Below are positions 7,235 to 13,145 of a stretch of 13,145 bases of DNA, piece by piece. Positions within the stretch are counted from its first letter, which is position 1; each line of letters opens with the position of its first letter. Where the stretch lies: the NCBI GenBank assembly GCA_028708105.1, contig JAQVZR010000020.1, forward strand, positions 1-13,145, written 5' to 3'. Position numbers and translations under genes: made by a program. The notes beneath the pieces are model-generated. The model saw only the letters and a program-made list of their open reading frames with translations, was not told the origin of the DNA and did not search any database. The DNA comes from Desulfoplanes sp. (GTDB lineage: Bacteria > Desulfobacterota > Desulfovibrionia > Desulfovibrionales > Desulfomicrobiaceae).

Positions 7235-7318
7235 TTTGCATCTCCTTCTGGTTAAATTGAAACAGGTTGGTATAATTCCTGATGGAAGTGGTGACTTCCC
7301 TATCAGCATTGGTGGCGG

Positions 7319-7335
7319 CGCAACACAGTTCCCAA
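7319..7335 (-). promoter_or_regulatory. Possible sigma-54 (-24/-12) promoter for the binding-protein gene
   Basis: The minus strand reads TTGGGAACTGTGTTGCG. It has GG and GC exactly 10 bases apart and TTGC at the -12 element, matching 13 of 17 positions of the sigma-54 consensus when its four free positions are counted as matches. Transcription would start near 7308, about 74 bases before the start codon. Three mismatches in the -24 half keep this weak. It lies in the 277-base gap between the ATPase and binding-protein genes, which is long for a co-transcribed pair. Confidence 0.27.
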
Positions 7336-7392
7336 GGGCAATTGACAGTTCTGTATGCCAGTTGATGTGCTGTTGACATATTTGTCGTCAGG

Positions 7393-7412
7393 GTGCGTAC
7401 GCAGCAACGCAC
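7393..7412. other. Small dyad between ATPase and binding-protein genes
   Basis: GTGCGT (7393-7398) and ACGCAC (7407-7412) form a perfect 6-base inverted repeat with an 8-base loop, about 100 bases beyond the ATPase stop. No T-run follows on either strand, so termination is unlikely. The rest of the gap 7235-7511 holds two TTGACA copies 31 bases apart (7342-7347 and 7373-7378; TGTCAA on the minus strand) and no convincing gene. Confidence 0.35.
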
Positions 7413-7511
7413 ATTGTCGTTCCAGAGCCCGACATCCGGGGGTGAACAGGAATCGTTTCTGGGCGGACAACATCCGGATAAGACCAAAGCAAATTGTATT
7501 CCAGCCGTGAA

Positions 7512-8240
7512 TCAATGGGACAAAATTTTATTCAGGAAATCCTGGGCCCGGTCACTTTCGGGGTGGGAAAAGAATCCTTCAGGAGTGTTTTGCTCAATGA
7601 GCACGCCGTCATCCATGAACACCACCTGATCCGCCACTTCGCGAGCAAAGCCCATTTCGTGGGTCACACAGACCATGGTCATGCCCCCTTTGGCCAGAGC
7701 CTTCATGACATCGAGAACTTCGTTGATCATTTCCGGGTCCAGGGCTGAGGTGGGTTCGTCAAAAAGCATTATTTTGGGCTGCATGGCCAGTCCCCGGGCA
7801 ATGGCGACACGCTGTTGCTGCCCGCCTGAGAGTTGTCCTGGGTAGCTGTCGGCCTTGTCCGGGATGTTCACCTGCTTAAGCAGATCCATGGCCAGCGAGG
7901 TTGCCTCCTGGCGGGGCATTTTTCGGACCATGGTGGGGGCCAGAATAATATTTTCCAGCACCGTCATATGTGGATAGAGATTGAATTGCTGGAATACAAA
8001 TCCAATTTCAGCCCGGAGGAGGGTTAAATTGAGGTCCTCGGCATACAGATCAGCTCCGTCGACGATCATTGTGCCTTTCTGGATGGGTTCCAGTCGGTTG
8101 ATGCAACGGATCAGCGTACTTTTGCCGGAACCGCTGGGGCCGCAAATGACAAAGACCTCGCCTTTTTTGACATGCAGGTTGATGTCCTTGAGGGCGTGGT
8201 GCTCACCGTACCATTTATGAATATGATTTATTTGGATCAA
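7512..8240 (-). CDS. Polar amino-acid ABC transporter ATP-binding protein (GlnQ-like)
   Basis: A 242-residue ATPase that powers the importer from the cytoplasmic face. All motifs are intact: Walker [10 protein letters not shown] (34-42), Q-loop QQ around 84-85, signature LSGGQQQR (137-144), Walker B IMLFDEP (157-163), D-loop SALD (165-168) and the switch His 194 in VTHEMGFA. Length and motif wording are those of the GlnQ/HisP/GltL group. There is no ATG near the N-terminus: the first in-frame Met is residue 58, inside the domain. The frame is closed upstream by TAA at 8253-8255. TTG at 8238-8240 ([12 protein letters not shown]) is the best start, with ATT one codon earlier as the alternative. 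No Shine-Dalgarno precedes it. First gene of the transporter operon; the binding protein follows after 277 bases. Confidence 0.93.
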   Translation of the reverse strand: MIQINHIHKWYGEHHALKDINLHVKKGEVFVICGPSGSGKSTLIRCINRLEPIQKGTMIVDGADLYAEDLNLTLLRAEIGFVFQQFNLYPHMTVLENIILAPTMVRKMPRQEATSLAMDLLKQVNIPDKADSYPGQLSGGQQQRVAIARGLAMQPKIMLFDEPTSALDPEMINEVLDVMKALAKGGMTMVCVTHEMGFAREVADQVVFMDDGVLIEQNTPEGFFSHPESDRAQDFLNKILSH

Positions 8241-8281
8241 AATGAGGTGTGGTTAGTGTGTGGTTGAGACCGTGATGGAGG

Positions 8282-8310
8282 CTTATAGCAAAACACCGCG
8301 CCGGGGGCAA
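8282..8310 (-). promoter_or_regulatory. Extended -10 promoter of the amino-acid ABC operon
   Basis: On the minus strand TTGCCC (8305-8310) is followed at exactly 17 bases by TATAAG (8282-8287), which is preceded by TGC, an extended -10 element. Start of transcription should fall near 8275, giving a leader of about 35 bases before the TTG codon at 8240. That leader is rich in C and A, with no purine-rich ribosome-binding sequence. Confidence 0.6.
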
Positions 8311-8352
8311 GAGAGAGCTGGCAGCTGAAATATTGCAAATAATATGCTTTAC

Positions 8353-8378
8353 GGCTAATGACATCACCTATGTCAGCC
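8353..8378. promoter_or_regulatory. Dyad TGACAT-N5-ATGTCA, possible operator
   Basis: TGACAT (8359-8364) and ATGTCA (8370-8375) are perfect inverted arms with a 5-base centre. Outer GGC (8353-8355) and GCC (8376-8378) add three pairs beyond a 3-base bulge. The dyad centre lies about 57 bases upstream of the -35 element of the ABC operon promoter, a place used by activators. It could also be a small hairpin; a T5 run on the plus strand starts 10 bases after it. Confidence 0.35.
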
Positions 8379-8401
8379 ATGAGCGCCCTTTTTGTTTCCC
8401 T

Positions 8402-8421
8402 CCCCGAGCATGGGGTCGGGG
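8402..8421. other. Short GC-rich hairpin CCCCGA / TCGGGG
   Basis: A perfect 6-base inverted repeat (8402-8407 and 8416-8421) with an 8-base loop lies in the middle of the divergent region. No T-run follows on the plus strand and an A-rich stretch follows on the minus strand, so it is not an intrinsic terminator. Role unknown. Confidence 0.4.
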
Positions 8422-8691
8422 CGAAGTCAGGTGGGCAGCAAAATTATCGGTTCACATCCGGCCCGCACGTAGAGGCAAGATACGCTTCGGTCCTGGCTTT
8501 GTCTTGCGCCTGGTACTCGAGTCTTTTTGAGCACGCAGGGGATGCTGAGGAAAACTTGATTTCTTTGTGAGATATTTTGGGAAGATACATTGATCTGCCC
8601 TAACGGAACGTGATGTGATGGTCATATTGGGATAACGGCGTGTGCTATCAAGATAGAAGGGCATGACGTTAGTAATTCACCCGTGAGTACA

Positions 8692-8719
8692 TTTGGACGC
8701 GGGGACATAGCAGTATATT
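8692..8719 (+). promoter_or_regulatory. Weak promoter upstream of the aminotransferase gene
   Basis: TTTGGA (8692-8697), 16 bases, TATATT (8714-8719). A start near 8726 would leave only a few bases before the ATG at 8730, which fits poorly with the Shine-Dalgarno GAGGG at 8721-8725. The real promoter may lie further upstream. Confidence 0.25.
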
Positions 8720-8729
8720 CGAGGGAAAC

Positions 8730-9932
8730 ATGCATACATTATCAACGCAGGTGGCCGGGTATATAGAACATTCTTCATGGATCAGGCGGATGTTCGAGGC
8801 AGGTATGGTCCTCAAAAAAAAATATGGCCAAGAGAATGTGTACGATTTCAGCCTGGGTAATCCGGATCTGGCTCCGCCGGCCATTGTCGGCCAGGCCTTG
8901 CATCAGATTGCCGATACGGCTACGAACGCGTTTGCCTTTGGGTACATGCCCAATGCCGGATATCTTGATACCCGGAAGGTCCTGGCTGCATATCTGGCAA
9001 AGGAACAGGAAACGCCGGCGCTTGGCCCCGAACATCTGGTGCTTACGTGCGGAGCTGCCGGAGGGCTGAACGGATTGTTCAGGGCTGTTCTTGACCCCGG
9101 TGATGAGGTTGTCTGCCCGGCGCCATATTTTGTTGAGTATGGTTTTTATGTGGAAAATCACGGTGGGAAACTGTGTCCGGTTCCGTCTCATCCCGGAAGC
9201 TATGAGCTGGATCTTGCGGGCATTGCCGCGGCCTTGACGGCAAAGACCAGAGTGGTGCTTATCAATTCTCCTAATAATCCCACGGGACAGGTCTATTCCG
9301 GGCAGGAATTGGAACAGCTGGGACAGCTTCTGGAACGCCATAGCAAAAAGACCGGCCGGCCGGTCTATCTGGTTTCGGACGAGCCCTACCGGTTTTTGGT
9401 CTACGACGGGGTTCAGGTTCCTCCCGTGCTGCCGCTGTACGCTCACAGTGTGGTGATCGGTTCTTTTTCCAAGAGTCTGTCCCTGGCCGGCGAGCGGGTG
9501 GGCTATGTGGCCGTGAATCCGGCTATGCCCGATTGTGCCACGCTGCTGGGCGGTCTGGTCCTGACCAACAGAATCCTTGGATTTGTGAACGCCCCGGCCA
9601 TTGGTCAACGTCTCCTTGGTGCCGCGCTGGGGCATGGGGTTGATCTGTCGGTCTACGAACGTCGACGTGCGGCCATGGCTGCCGTTCTGGACGCTGCAGA
9701 AATTTCGTATGTCATGCCCAAGGGCGCTTTTTATTTTTTTCCTCAGGTTCCGGGCACCAGCACGGATGACACGGCTTTTGTCAAAGCCTTGATGGACCAG
9801 CAGGTTTTGGCCGTCCCTGGATCGGGATTCGGATGTCCCGGCGGTTTCAGGTTGGCTTTGTGCGTACCCGAAGATGTGATTCTCCGGTCGGGGGATGCAT
9901 TTAAACGGGCCGTGTCCGCCTTTCTTGCTTGA
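8730..9932 (+). CDS. Class I/II pyridoxal-phosphate aminotransferase
   Basis: A 400-residue fold-type I PLP enzyme of the aspartate aminotransferase superfamily, cytoplasmic, moving an amino group between an amino acid and a 2-oxo acid. Landmarks in order: DFSLGNPDL (39-47), the GYMPNAGYLDTRKVLAAYLA segment (71-90) that matches the 'Y-P..G...LR' region, VLTCGAAGGLN (104-114) for phosphate binding, INSPNNPTG (178-186), LVSDEPY (214-220) with Asp 217 for the pyridine nitrogen, SFSKSLSLAGERVGY (245-259) with Schiff-base Lys 248 and Arg 256, and Arg 374 in GGFRLALC for the substrate carboxylate. Length is normal. The ATG has a GAGGG four bases before it. The amino-donor specificity is not readable; aspartate, alanine or an aromatic residue are all possible. 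It diverges from the amino-acid importer operon, a suggestive but unproven link. Confidence 0.92.
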   Translation: MHTLSTQVAGYIEHSSWIRRMFEAGMVLKKKYGQENVYDFSLGNPDLAPPAIVGQALHQIADTATNAFAFGYMPNAGYLDTRKVLAAYLAKEQETPALGPEHLVLTCGAAGGLNGLFRAVLDPGDEVVCPAPYFVEYGFYVENHGGKLCPVPSHPGSYELDLAGIAAALTAKTRVVLINSPNNPTGQVYSGQELEQLGQLLERHSKKTGRPVYLVSDEPYRFLVYDGVQVPPVLPLYAHSVVIGSFSKSLSLAGERVGYVAVNPAMPDCATLLGGLVLTNRILGFVNAPAIGQRLLGAALGHGVDLSVYERRRAAMAAVLDAAEISYVMPKGAFYFFPQVPGTSTDDTAFVKALMDQQVLAVPGSGFGCPGGFRLALCVPEDVILRSGDAFKRAVSAFLA

Positions 9933-9940
9933 TTTGCTCC

Positions 9941-9996
9941 GCACCCGGGCACCCTCTTCAACGCAAGGATGATTTTGTGCCGTGATGCCGGGGTGC
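9941..9996 (+). other. Long imperfect hairpin after the aminotransferase gene
   Basis: GCACCC (9941-9946) pairs with GGGTGC (9991-9996), and inside it GGCAC (9948-9952) pairs with GTGCC (9977-9981), leaving an asymmetric internal loop. It starts 8 bases beyond the TGA of the aminotransferase gene. No T-run follows directly, so I call it a 3'-end structure, not a proven terminator. GCACCCGG at 9941-9948 could alternatively pair with CCGGGTGC at 10036-10043. The remainder of the 256-base gap to ffh holds no convincing gene; a 76-codon frame starting at 9969 looks random. Confidence 0.4.
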
Positions 9997-10121
9997 AGAG
10001 TAAAAATGAGGGGGCAGGGATGAGACTTTTTTCTACCGGGTGCTCTATCTCTTTCTTAAAGGATCGTTTTTTCGGGCTGATAGGGGCATTTTTGCGATGT
10101 GTTATGCGGGATTGGCTCTCC

Positions 10122-10150
10122 TTGACTTGCGGGCTCTTCTCATTTATCAA
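10122..10150 (+). promoter_or_regulatory. ffh: Sigma-70-type promoter for ffh and the ribosomal genes
   Basis: TTGACT (10122-10127), 17 bases, TATCAA (10145-10150). Transcription would start near 10157, about 32 bases before the ffh ATG, leaving room for the AAGGA Shine-Dalgarno at 10174-10178. The -35 is 5 of 6 and the spacing ideal. Confidence 0.55.
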
Positions 10151-10188
10151 AATCAACTTCTTTTTTTGCAGTCAAGGATACTACAGGA

Positions 10189-11598
10189 ATGTTCGATAGT
10201 TTAAGTGACAGACTCAATGCCGCATTCAAACGATTCAAGGGTCACGGGCGTTTGGATGCGAAGAATATTCAGGACGGCCTGCGGGAAGTCCGGCTTGCTT
10301 TGCTGGAAGCTGATGTCCATTTTACGGTCGTCAAGGACTTTATAGAACGCATCAAGGACCGGGCGCAGGGACAGGAGGTTTTAGAGAGCCTGACTCCCGG
10401 CCAGCAGGTGGTCAAGATCGTCCATGAAGAGATGATTGAACTCCTGGGTGGTGAAACCCAGGGGCTTAATTTGGACGCCAAGCCGCCTGTGGTCATCATG
10501 ATGGTTGGTCTTCAGGGTTCCGGTAAAACGACGACTGCGGCCAAGCTTGCCCTGTATTTGCGTCGTCAAAAACGTACTCCCTTTATGGTCCCTGCCGATG
10601 TCTACCGGCCTGCAGCTATTGAACAGCTGCATAAGCTGGCAAGTGAAATCGGCGTGCCTGCGTTCCAGTCTACAACGGATATGAACCCCGTTGAGATTTG
10701 TATTCAGGCCATTGAAGAAGCCAAAAAACAGGCCTGTGATGTTGTTTTGCTTGACACCGCCGGGCGGTTGCATATTGACGAGCCGCTGATGCAGGAACTT
10801 GCCAGTATCAAGGAAGCATGCCATCCACAGGATATTCTGTTCGTGGCTGATTCCATGACTGGCCAGGACGCTGTGAATGTGGCCGAAAAATTTAATGAAC
10901 TTCTGGATATCACCGGGGTCGTACTGACCAAGATGGACGGTGACGCCCGGGGCGGTGCCGCTCTATCCATCAAATCTGTTACCGGCAAGCCGATCAAATT
11001 CGTGGGTATGGGTGAAAAGCTCAATGAGCTGGAAGCGTTTCATCCGGACCGGGTGGCTTCCAGAATCCTGGGAATGGGGGATGTACTGACCCTCATTGAA
11101 AGGGCCCAGGAAGCCATTGATGACAAAGAGGCCCTGGAACTAGAGAAGAAATTCAAACGATCCGAATTCACCCTGGAAGATTTCCGCAGCCAGATGAAGA
11201 AGATCCGCAAACTGGGTTCCCTGGAAGGGATCATGAAACTGATCCCCGGTATGGGTTCGATGCGCAAGCAACTCAAAGATGTTAAAATGCCGGAAAATGA
11301 GTTGACCAAGATTGATGCCATGATCAGCTCTATGACCTTTGCAGAGCGCAATGATCACAAGCTCATCAGCACGAACCGGAAAAAACGTATCGCCCTGGGA
11401 AGCGGGACCACTGTAGCTGACGTGACCGGTCTGCTCAAAAATTTTGAGCAGATGCAGAAGATGATGAAGAAAATGATGGGCAAGCAGAAACAGGGGAAAG
11501 CAATCCCCGGGATGCCCATAGGTTCAAGCGCGCTGATGAAAGAAAAACGTCTCAAGCGTAAGAAACTCAAGCAGATGAAACGGAAGAATAAAAAATAA
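10189..11598 (+). CDS. ffh: Signal recognition particle protein Ffh (SRP54 GTPase)
   Basis: A 469-residue full-length Ffh. Together with 4.5S RNA it binds signal sequences of nascent membrane proteins and delivers the ribosome to FtsY at the inner membrane. The N domain (1-95) starts [18 protein letters not shown]. The G domain has P-loop GLQGSGKTT (107-115), the insertion-box region [11 protein letters not shown] (137-147), DTAGR (189-193), [13 protein letters not shown] (247-259) and the closing FVGMGEK (271-277). The Met-rich M domain (about 325-435) binds RNA and signal peptides; its RNA-binding helices include [13 protein letters not shown] (400-412), followed by [11 protein letters not shown] Lys-rich tail ends the protein. 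The ATG at 10189 has AAGGA ten bases upstream. It leads the plus-strand housekeeping run; rpsP follows after 41 bases. Confidence 0.98.
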   Translation: MFDSLSDRLNAAFKRFKGHGRLDAKNIQDGLREVRLALLEADVHFTVVKDFIERIKDRAQGQEVLESLTPGQQVVKIVHEEMIELLGGETQGLNLDAKPPVVIMMVGLQGSGKTTTAAKLALYLRRQKRTPFMVPADVYRPAAIEQLHKLASEIGVPAFQSTTDMNPVEICIQAIEEAKKQACDVVLLDTAGRLHIDEPLMQELASIKEACHPQDILFVADSMTGQDAVNVAEKFNELLDITGVVLTKMDGDARGGAALSIKSVTGKPIKFVGMGEKLNELEAFHPDRVASRILGMGDVLTLIERAQEAIDDKEALELEKKFKRSEFTLEDFRSQMKKIRKLGSLEGIMKLIPGMGSMRKQLKDVKMPENELTKIDAMISSMTFAERNDHKLISTNRKKRIALGSGTTVADVTGLLKNFEQMQKMMKKMMGKQKQGKAIPGMPIGSSALMKEKRLKRKKLKQMKRKNKK

Positions 11599-11639
11599 TT
11601 TTATCGTTTTTTAACCCCAGTTATGAGAGGACATGTTAC

Positions 11640-11879
11640 ATGGCAGTAAAAATTCGTTTGACCCGTATGGGCTCCAAGAAAAAACCGTTTTACAGAATTG
11701 TCGCCCTTGACAGCAAGACCCGTAGAGACGGTCGCCCCTTGGAATTTTTGGGCTTTTACAACCCCATGACCGAGCCCGTCGATGTCAGGCTTGACGCTGA
11801 ACGTATTAAATACTGGATGGGCCAGGGTGCTCAGCCGTCCGAAACCGTCAAGTCCCTGATGCAGAAAAACGGCCTGTAA
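11640..11879 (+). CDS. rpsP: 30S ribosomal protein S16
   Basis: A 79-residue protein of normal length beginning [20 protein letters not shown], the typical S16 opening, followed by [20 protein letters not shown] (about 24-43). S16 binds 16S rRNA early in 30S assembly. The ATG at 11640 is preceded by GAGAGG (11625-11630) at 9 bases. It sits 41 bases after ffh, as in many proteobacterial ffh-rpsP-rimM-trmD runs. The next gene is unusually far, 288 bases away. Confidence 0.98.
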   Translation: MAVKIRLTRMGSKKKPFYRIVALDSKTRRDGRPLEFLGFYNPMTEPVDVRLDAERIKYWMGQGAQPSETVKSLMQKNGL

Positions 11880-11988
11880 GACCCAGGATCTCAGTGTTTC
11901 TGTCGGTCATGGCCCATGCCAAAAGAGCGGAAAAAATGACAATGGTCTTGCCCTTTTCCTTTATGTAGGGGTAGACGTAGACACAGAC

Positions 11989-12009
11989 ATTATCCTGTCC
12001 TGTGATAAT
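11989..12009 (+). other. Inverted repeat ATTATC / GATAAT between rpsP and khpA
   Basis: Perfect 6-base arms (11989-11994 and 12004-12009) around a 9-base loop. Just before it lie four hexamer-phased units (TAGGGG, TAGACG, TAGACA, CAGACA at 11966-11989). It is A/T-rich and without a following T-run, so a protein-binding dyad is as likely as an RNA hairpin. Confidence 0.45.
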
Positions 12010-12025
12010 AACGGATGGGATAAAA

Positions 12026-12055
12026 GACATGTGCTGCGTACTGACGCCACATGTC
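12026..12055 (+). promoter_or_regulatory. Strong hairpin between rpsP and khpA
   Basis: GACATGTG (12026-12033) and CACATGTC (12048-12055) are perfect 8-base arms. Inside, GCGT (12036-12039) pairs with ACGC (12044-12047) around the tetraloop ACTG, with a 2-base bulge on the left side. That gives 12 pairs in a 30-base stretch. No T-run follows, so it is not a standard terminator. It may be an RNase site, a mRNA-stability element or a binding site. It lies 112 bases before the preferred khpA start. Confidence 0.6.
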
Positions 12056-12157
12056 TATAGCATTGTGTTAGGGATACATTGTTCCCAATGAACGCTTTGA
12101 ACACAGGTCGAAGTGAAGGCTGATCATGGCCAAGTCGACAGAACGTGAGCCAGCGGT

Positions 12158-12162
12158 GGAGG
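12158..12162 (+). promoter_or_regulatory. khpA: Shine-Dalgarno that decides the khpA start
   Basis: GGAGG with a 5-base spacer to the ATG at 12168-12170. It is the best ribosome-binding site near the gene, and far better than the weak AAGG before the upstream in-frame ATG at 12126. Confidence 0.7.
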
Positions 12163-12167
12163 TGCTT

Positions 12168-12401
12168 ATGCTGAAGGGATTGATAGAATACATTGCAAAG
12201 TCTCTGGTGGACAATCCTGAACAGGTTTTCGTTTCCGAGGTTGAGGGAGAGCAGACGTCTGTGCTCGAACTCAAGGTGGCCAAGGAAGATCTGGGCAAGG
12301 TGATCGGTAAACAGGGACGCACGGCCCGGGCCATGCGTACCATTTTGGGTGCTGCATCCACCAAGACCAAAAAGAGGGCTGTTCTCGAAATTCTGGAATA
12401 G
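12168..12401 (+). CDS. khpA: KH-domain RNA-binding protein KhpA
   Basis: A small cytoplasmic RNA-binding protein with a single KH domain, of the KhpA (YlqC) family that sits between rpsP and rimM in many bacteria. From the preferred start it has 77 residues, the usual family length, and opens [20 protein letters not shown]. The KH signature is [16 protein letters not shown], with the GKQG loop at residues 47-50. The open frame reaches an earlier ATG at 12126, which would add 14 residues of low similarity ([14 protein letters not shown]); I prefer 12168 because of its Shine-Dalgarno and the family length. KhpA pairs with KhpB/Jag in other bacteria and binds many small RNAs and mRNAs. rimM follows after 57 bases. 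Confidence 0.93.
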   Translation: MLKGLIEYIAKSLVDNPEQVFVSEVEGEQTSVLELKVAKEDLGKVIGKQGRTARAMRTILGAASTKTKKRAVLEILE

Positions 12402-12458
12402 TTTTCAGGATACGGGATCTGTCCGTACCGCTGAAGTATACAGCAGGGATCTTTGGGT

Positions 12459-12989
12459 ATGGAGAAAATACAACTGGTCCATATCGGCAAGGTCCTCAGA
12501 CCACATGGTCTCAAAGGGGAGCTGTGCATAGACATCTATGCAGACTCCCCTTTTCTCTTGGACCGGGTTTCCCGCATCTATTTTCAGCGACCGGGACATC
12601 GGCCAAAGCCTGTGGTCCTTTCCAGGTGGCAACCCCATGGCCAGCGGATCATCGTTGCTCTTGAGGCCACGGGAGGTCGCCGGGATGAGGCCGCATTCTG
12701 GACCGGGGCGGATATTCTTATGCGTGCTCGTGATCTGCCGGAACTGGACGAGGGCGAGTATTTTTGTCGCCAGCTGGAAGGGATGGATGTTTTTTTGCGC
12801 GGGGGAGAGTTTCTCGGTCACCTTGAGAACGTACTGAGTCTGTCGGGACGCGAGGTGTGGAAAATTATTACGGAAGATGGCAAGGAAATCCTTTTTCCTG
12901 CGGTGCAGGAATTTGTGGATTCCGTTGATATGGAACAGAAAAAAATTGTCATTACGCCTCCTGATGGCCTTTTGGATGTGTATTTATGA
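12459..12989 (+). CDS. rimM: 16S rRNA-processing/ribosome maturation factor RimM
   Basis: A 176-residue RimM of usual length; it binds S19 during maturation of the 30S head. The N-terminal RimM domain opens with VHIGKVLRPHGLKGELCIDI (7-26), with the conserved G(K/R)xxxxHGLKGE. The C-terminal PRC barrel runs from about residue 103 (RQLEGMDVFL) to ILFPAVQEFVDSVDMEQKKI (144-163), with the usual ending PPDGLLDVYL. The chosen ATG is at 12459-12461, nine bases after AGGGA. A TTG two codons upstream (12453) is in frame but too close to that sequence. Its stop overlaps the trmD start as ATGA, showing translational coupling. Confidence 0.96.
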   Translation: MEKIQLVHIGKVLRPHGLKGELCIDIYADSPFLLDRVSRIYFQRPGHRPKPVVLSRWQPHGQRIIVALEATGGRRDEAAFWTGADILMRARDLPELDEGEYFCRQLEGMDVFLRGGEFLGHLENVLSLSGREVWKIITEDGKEILFPAVQEFVDSVDMEQKKIVITPPDGLLDVYL

Positions 12990-13145
12990 AGTTTACCATT
13001 GTTTCCATTTTTCCCCAATATTTCGAGTCCGTTTTTTCCTGCGGATTGATTTCTCGCAATATTGAAAAGGGATTGCTCGATGTTCAGGTGATTTCTCCCC
13101 GGGAATTTTCTCAGGATAAACACCATAACACCGATGACAGGGTGT
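12986..13145 (+). CDS. trmD: tRNA (guanine-N1)-methyltransferase TrmD, N-terminal part cut by window edge
   Basis: The frame begins MKFTIVSIFPQYFESVFSCG and continues through VQVISPREFSQDKHHNTDDR to the right edge, about 53 residues. That matches the TrmD N-terminus, including the '(N/S)PR(D/E)F..DKH..(V/T)DD' stretch. TrmD uses S-adenosylmethionine to make m1G37 in tRNAs that read CNN codons and so prevents +1 frameshifting; it is cytoplasmic and essential in many bacteria. The SPOUT knot is outside the window. The ATG overlaps the rimM TGA by 4 bases (ATGA). Confidence 0.96.
   Translation, partial: MKFTIVSIFPQYFESVFSCGLISRNIEKGLLDVQVISPREFSQDKHHNTDDRV

Larger units (their letters stand above)
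8241..8729. other. Divergent regulatory region without a gene
   Basis: This 489-base stretch separates the leftward ABC operon from the rightward aminotransferase gene. Short frames in it resemble no protein. It contains a good promoter toward the ATPase (8282-8310), a weak one toward the aminotransferase (8692-8719), a TGACAT dyad (8359-8375), a CCCCGA hairpin (8402-8421) and a small dyad TCAC-CC-GTGA (8677-8686) just upstream of the weak promoter. Bases 8425-8640 hold nothing I can name. The length exceeds what two promoters need, so an operator set or an unseen small RNA is possible. Confidence 0.5.

Noticed and set aside
7342..7378. Two TTGACA sequences read as plus-strand -35 boxes
   Set aside because: Neither has a TATAAT-like hexamer 16-18 bases downstream, and no plus-strand gene follows.
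8775..9944. 389-codon open frame on the minus strand across almost the whole aminotransferase gene
   Set aside because: The plus-strand frame has every PLP-enzyme motif. The antisense translation is rich in basic and Gln/His residues with no recognisable domain, and is what a GC-biased codon pattern produces by chance.
9969..10199. 76-codon plus-strand frame between the aminotransferase gene and ffh
   Set aside because: It crosses the good ffh promoter and the ffh start, has no family resemblance, and its Cys/Phe-rich translation looks random.
11848..12030. 60-codon minus-strand frame in the rpsP-khpA gap, with a hydrophobic middle
   Set aside because: It has no Shine-Dalgarno, runs into the antisense of rpsP, and its start lies within the strong hairpin at 12026-12055. 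A real antisense peptide cannot be excluded but is not supported.

Overview
The window looks like chromosomal DNA of a Gram-negative, probably deltaproteobacterial organism of the Desulfovibrionales type. The evidence is moderate: the housekeeping run ffh-rpsP-khpA-rimM-trmD, a KhpA and an Ffh that read like Desulfovibrio-group proteins, a double-length amino-acid permease, and LPS-type glycosyltransferases. No integrase, transposase, tRNA, rRNA or CRISPR array was seen. I read everything by eye, with no searches.

Layout. (1) Positions 1-4098, minus strand: four glycosyltransferase genes read leftward, a WaaG-like GT4, a GT9 heptosyltransferase-like enzyme, a second GT4 and a third GT4 cut by the left edge. 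They probably build LPS core or another surface glycan. (2) Positions 4366-8240, minus strand: a complete polar amino-acid ABC importer in the order ATPase (TTG start), periplasmic binding protein, and one permease polypeptide carrying two fused permease domains. It probably starts from an extended -10 promoter at 8282-8310. (3) Positions 8241-8729: a 489-base divergent control region without a convincing gene. (4) Position 8730 to the right edge, plus strand: a class I/II PLP aminotransferase, then ffh (SRP54), rpsP (S16), khpA (KH-domain RNA-binding protein), rimM and the start of trmD, the last two overlapping by ATGA.

Working together: the importer captures a polar amino acid in the periplasm and moves it across the inner membrane. 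The aminotransferase across the divergent promoter region could feed imported or made amino acids into transamination, but the sequence does not show a functional link. The ffh-to-trmD genes serve protein targeting, 30S assembly and tRNA m1G37 methylation.

The genes are ordinary. The less ordinary material lies between them: sequence with a strict 7-base period on both sides of the permease gene, including an inverted pair able to form a 17-bp stem between the binding-protein and permease genes; an ATPase gene with a TTG start and no visible Shine-Dalgarno; and a 288-base gap inside the rpsP-khpA-rimM-trmD run that holds two perfect inverted repeats. I did not find a clear new defence, mobile or biosynthetic system.
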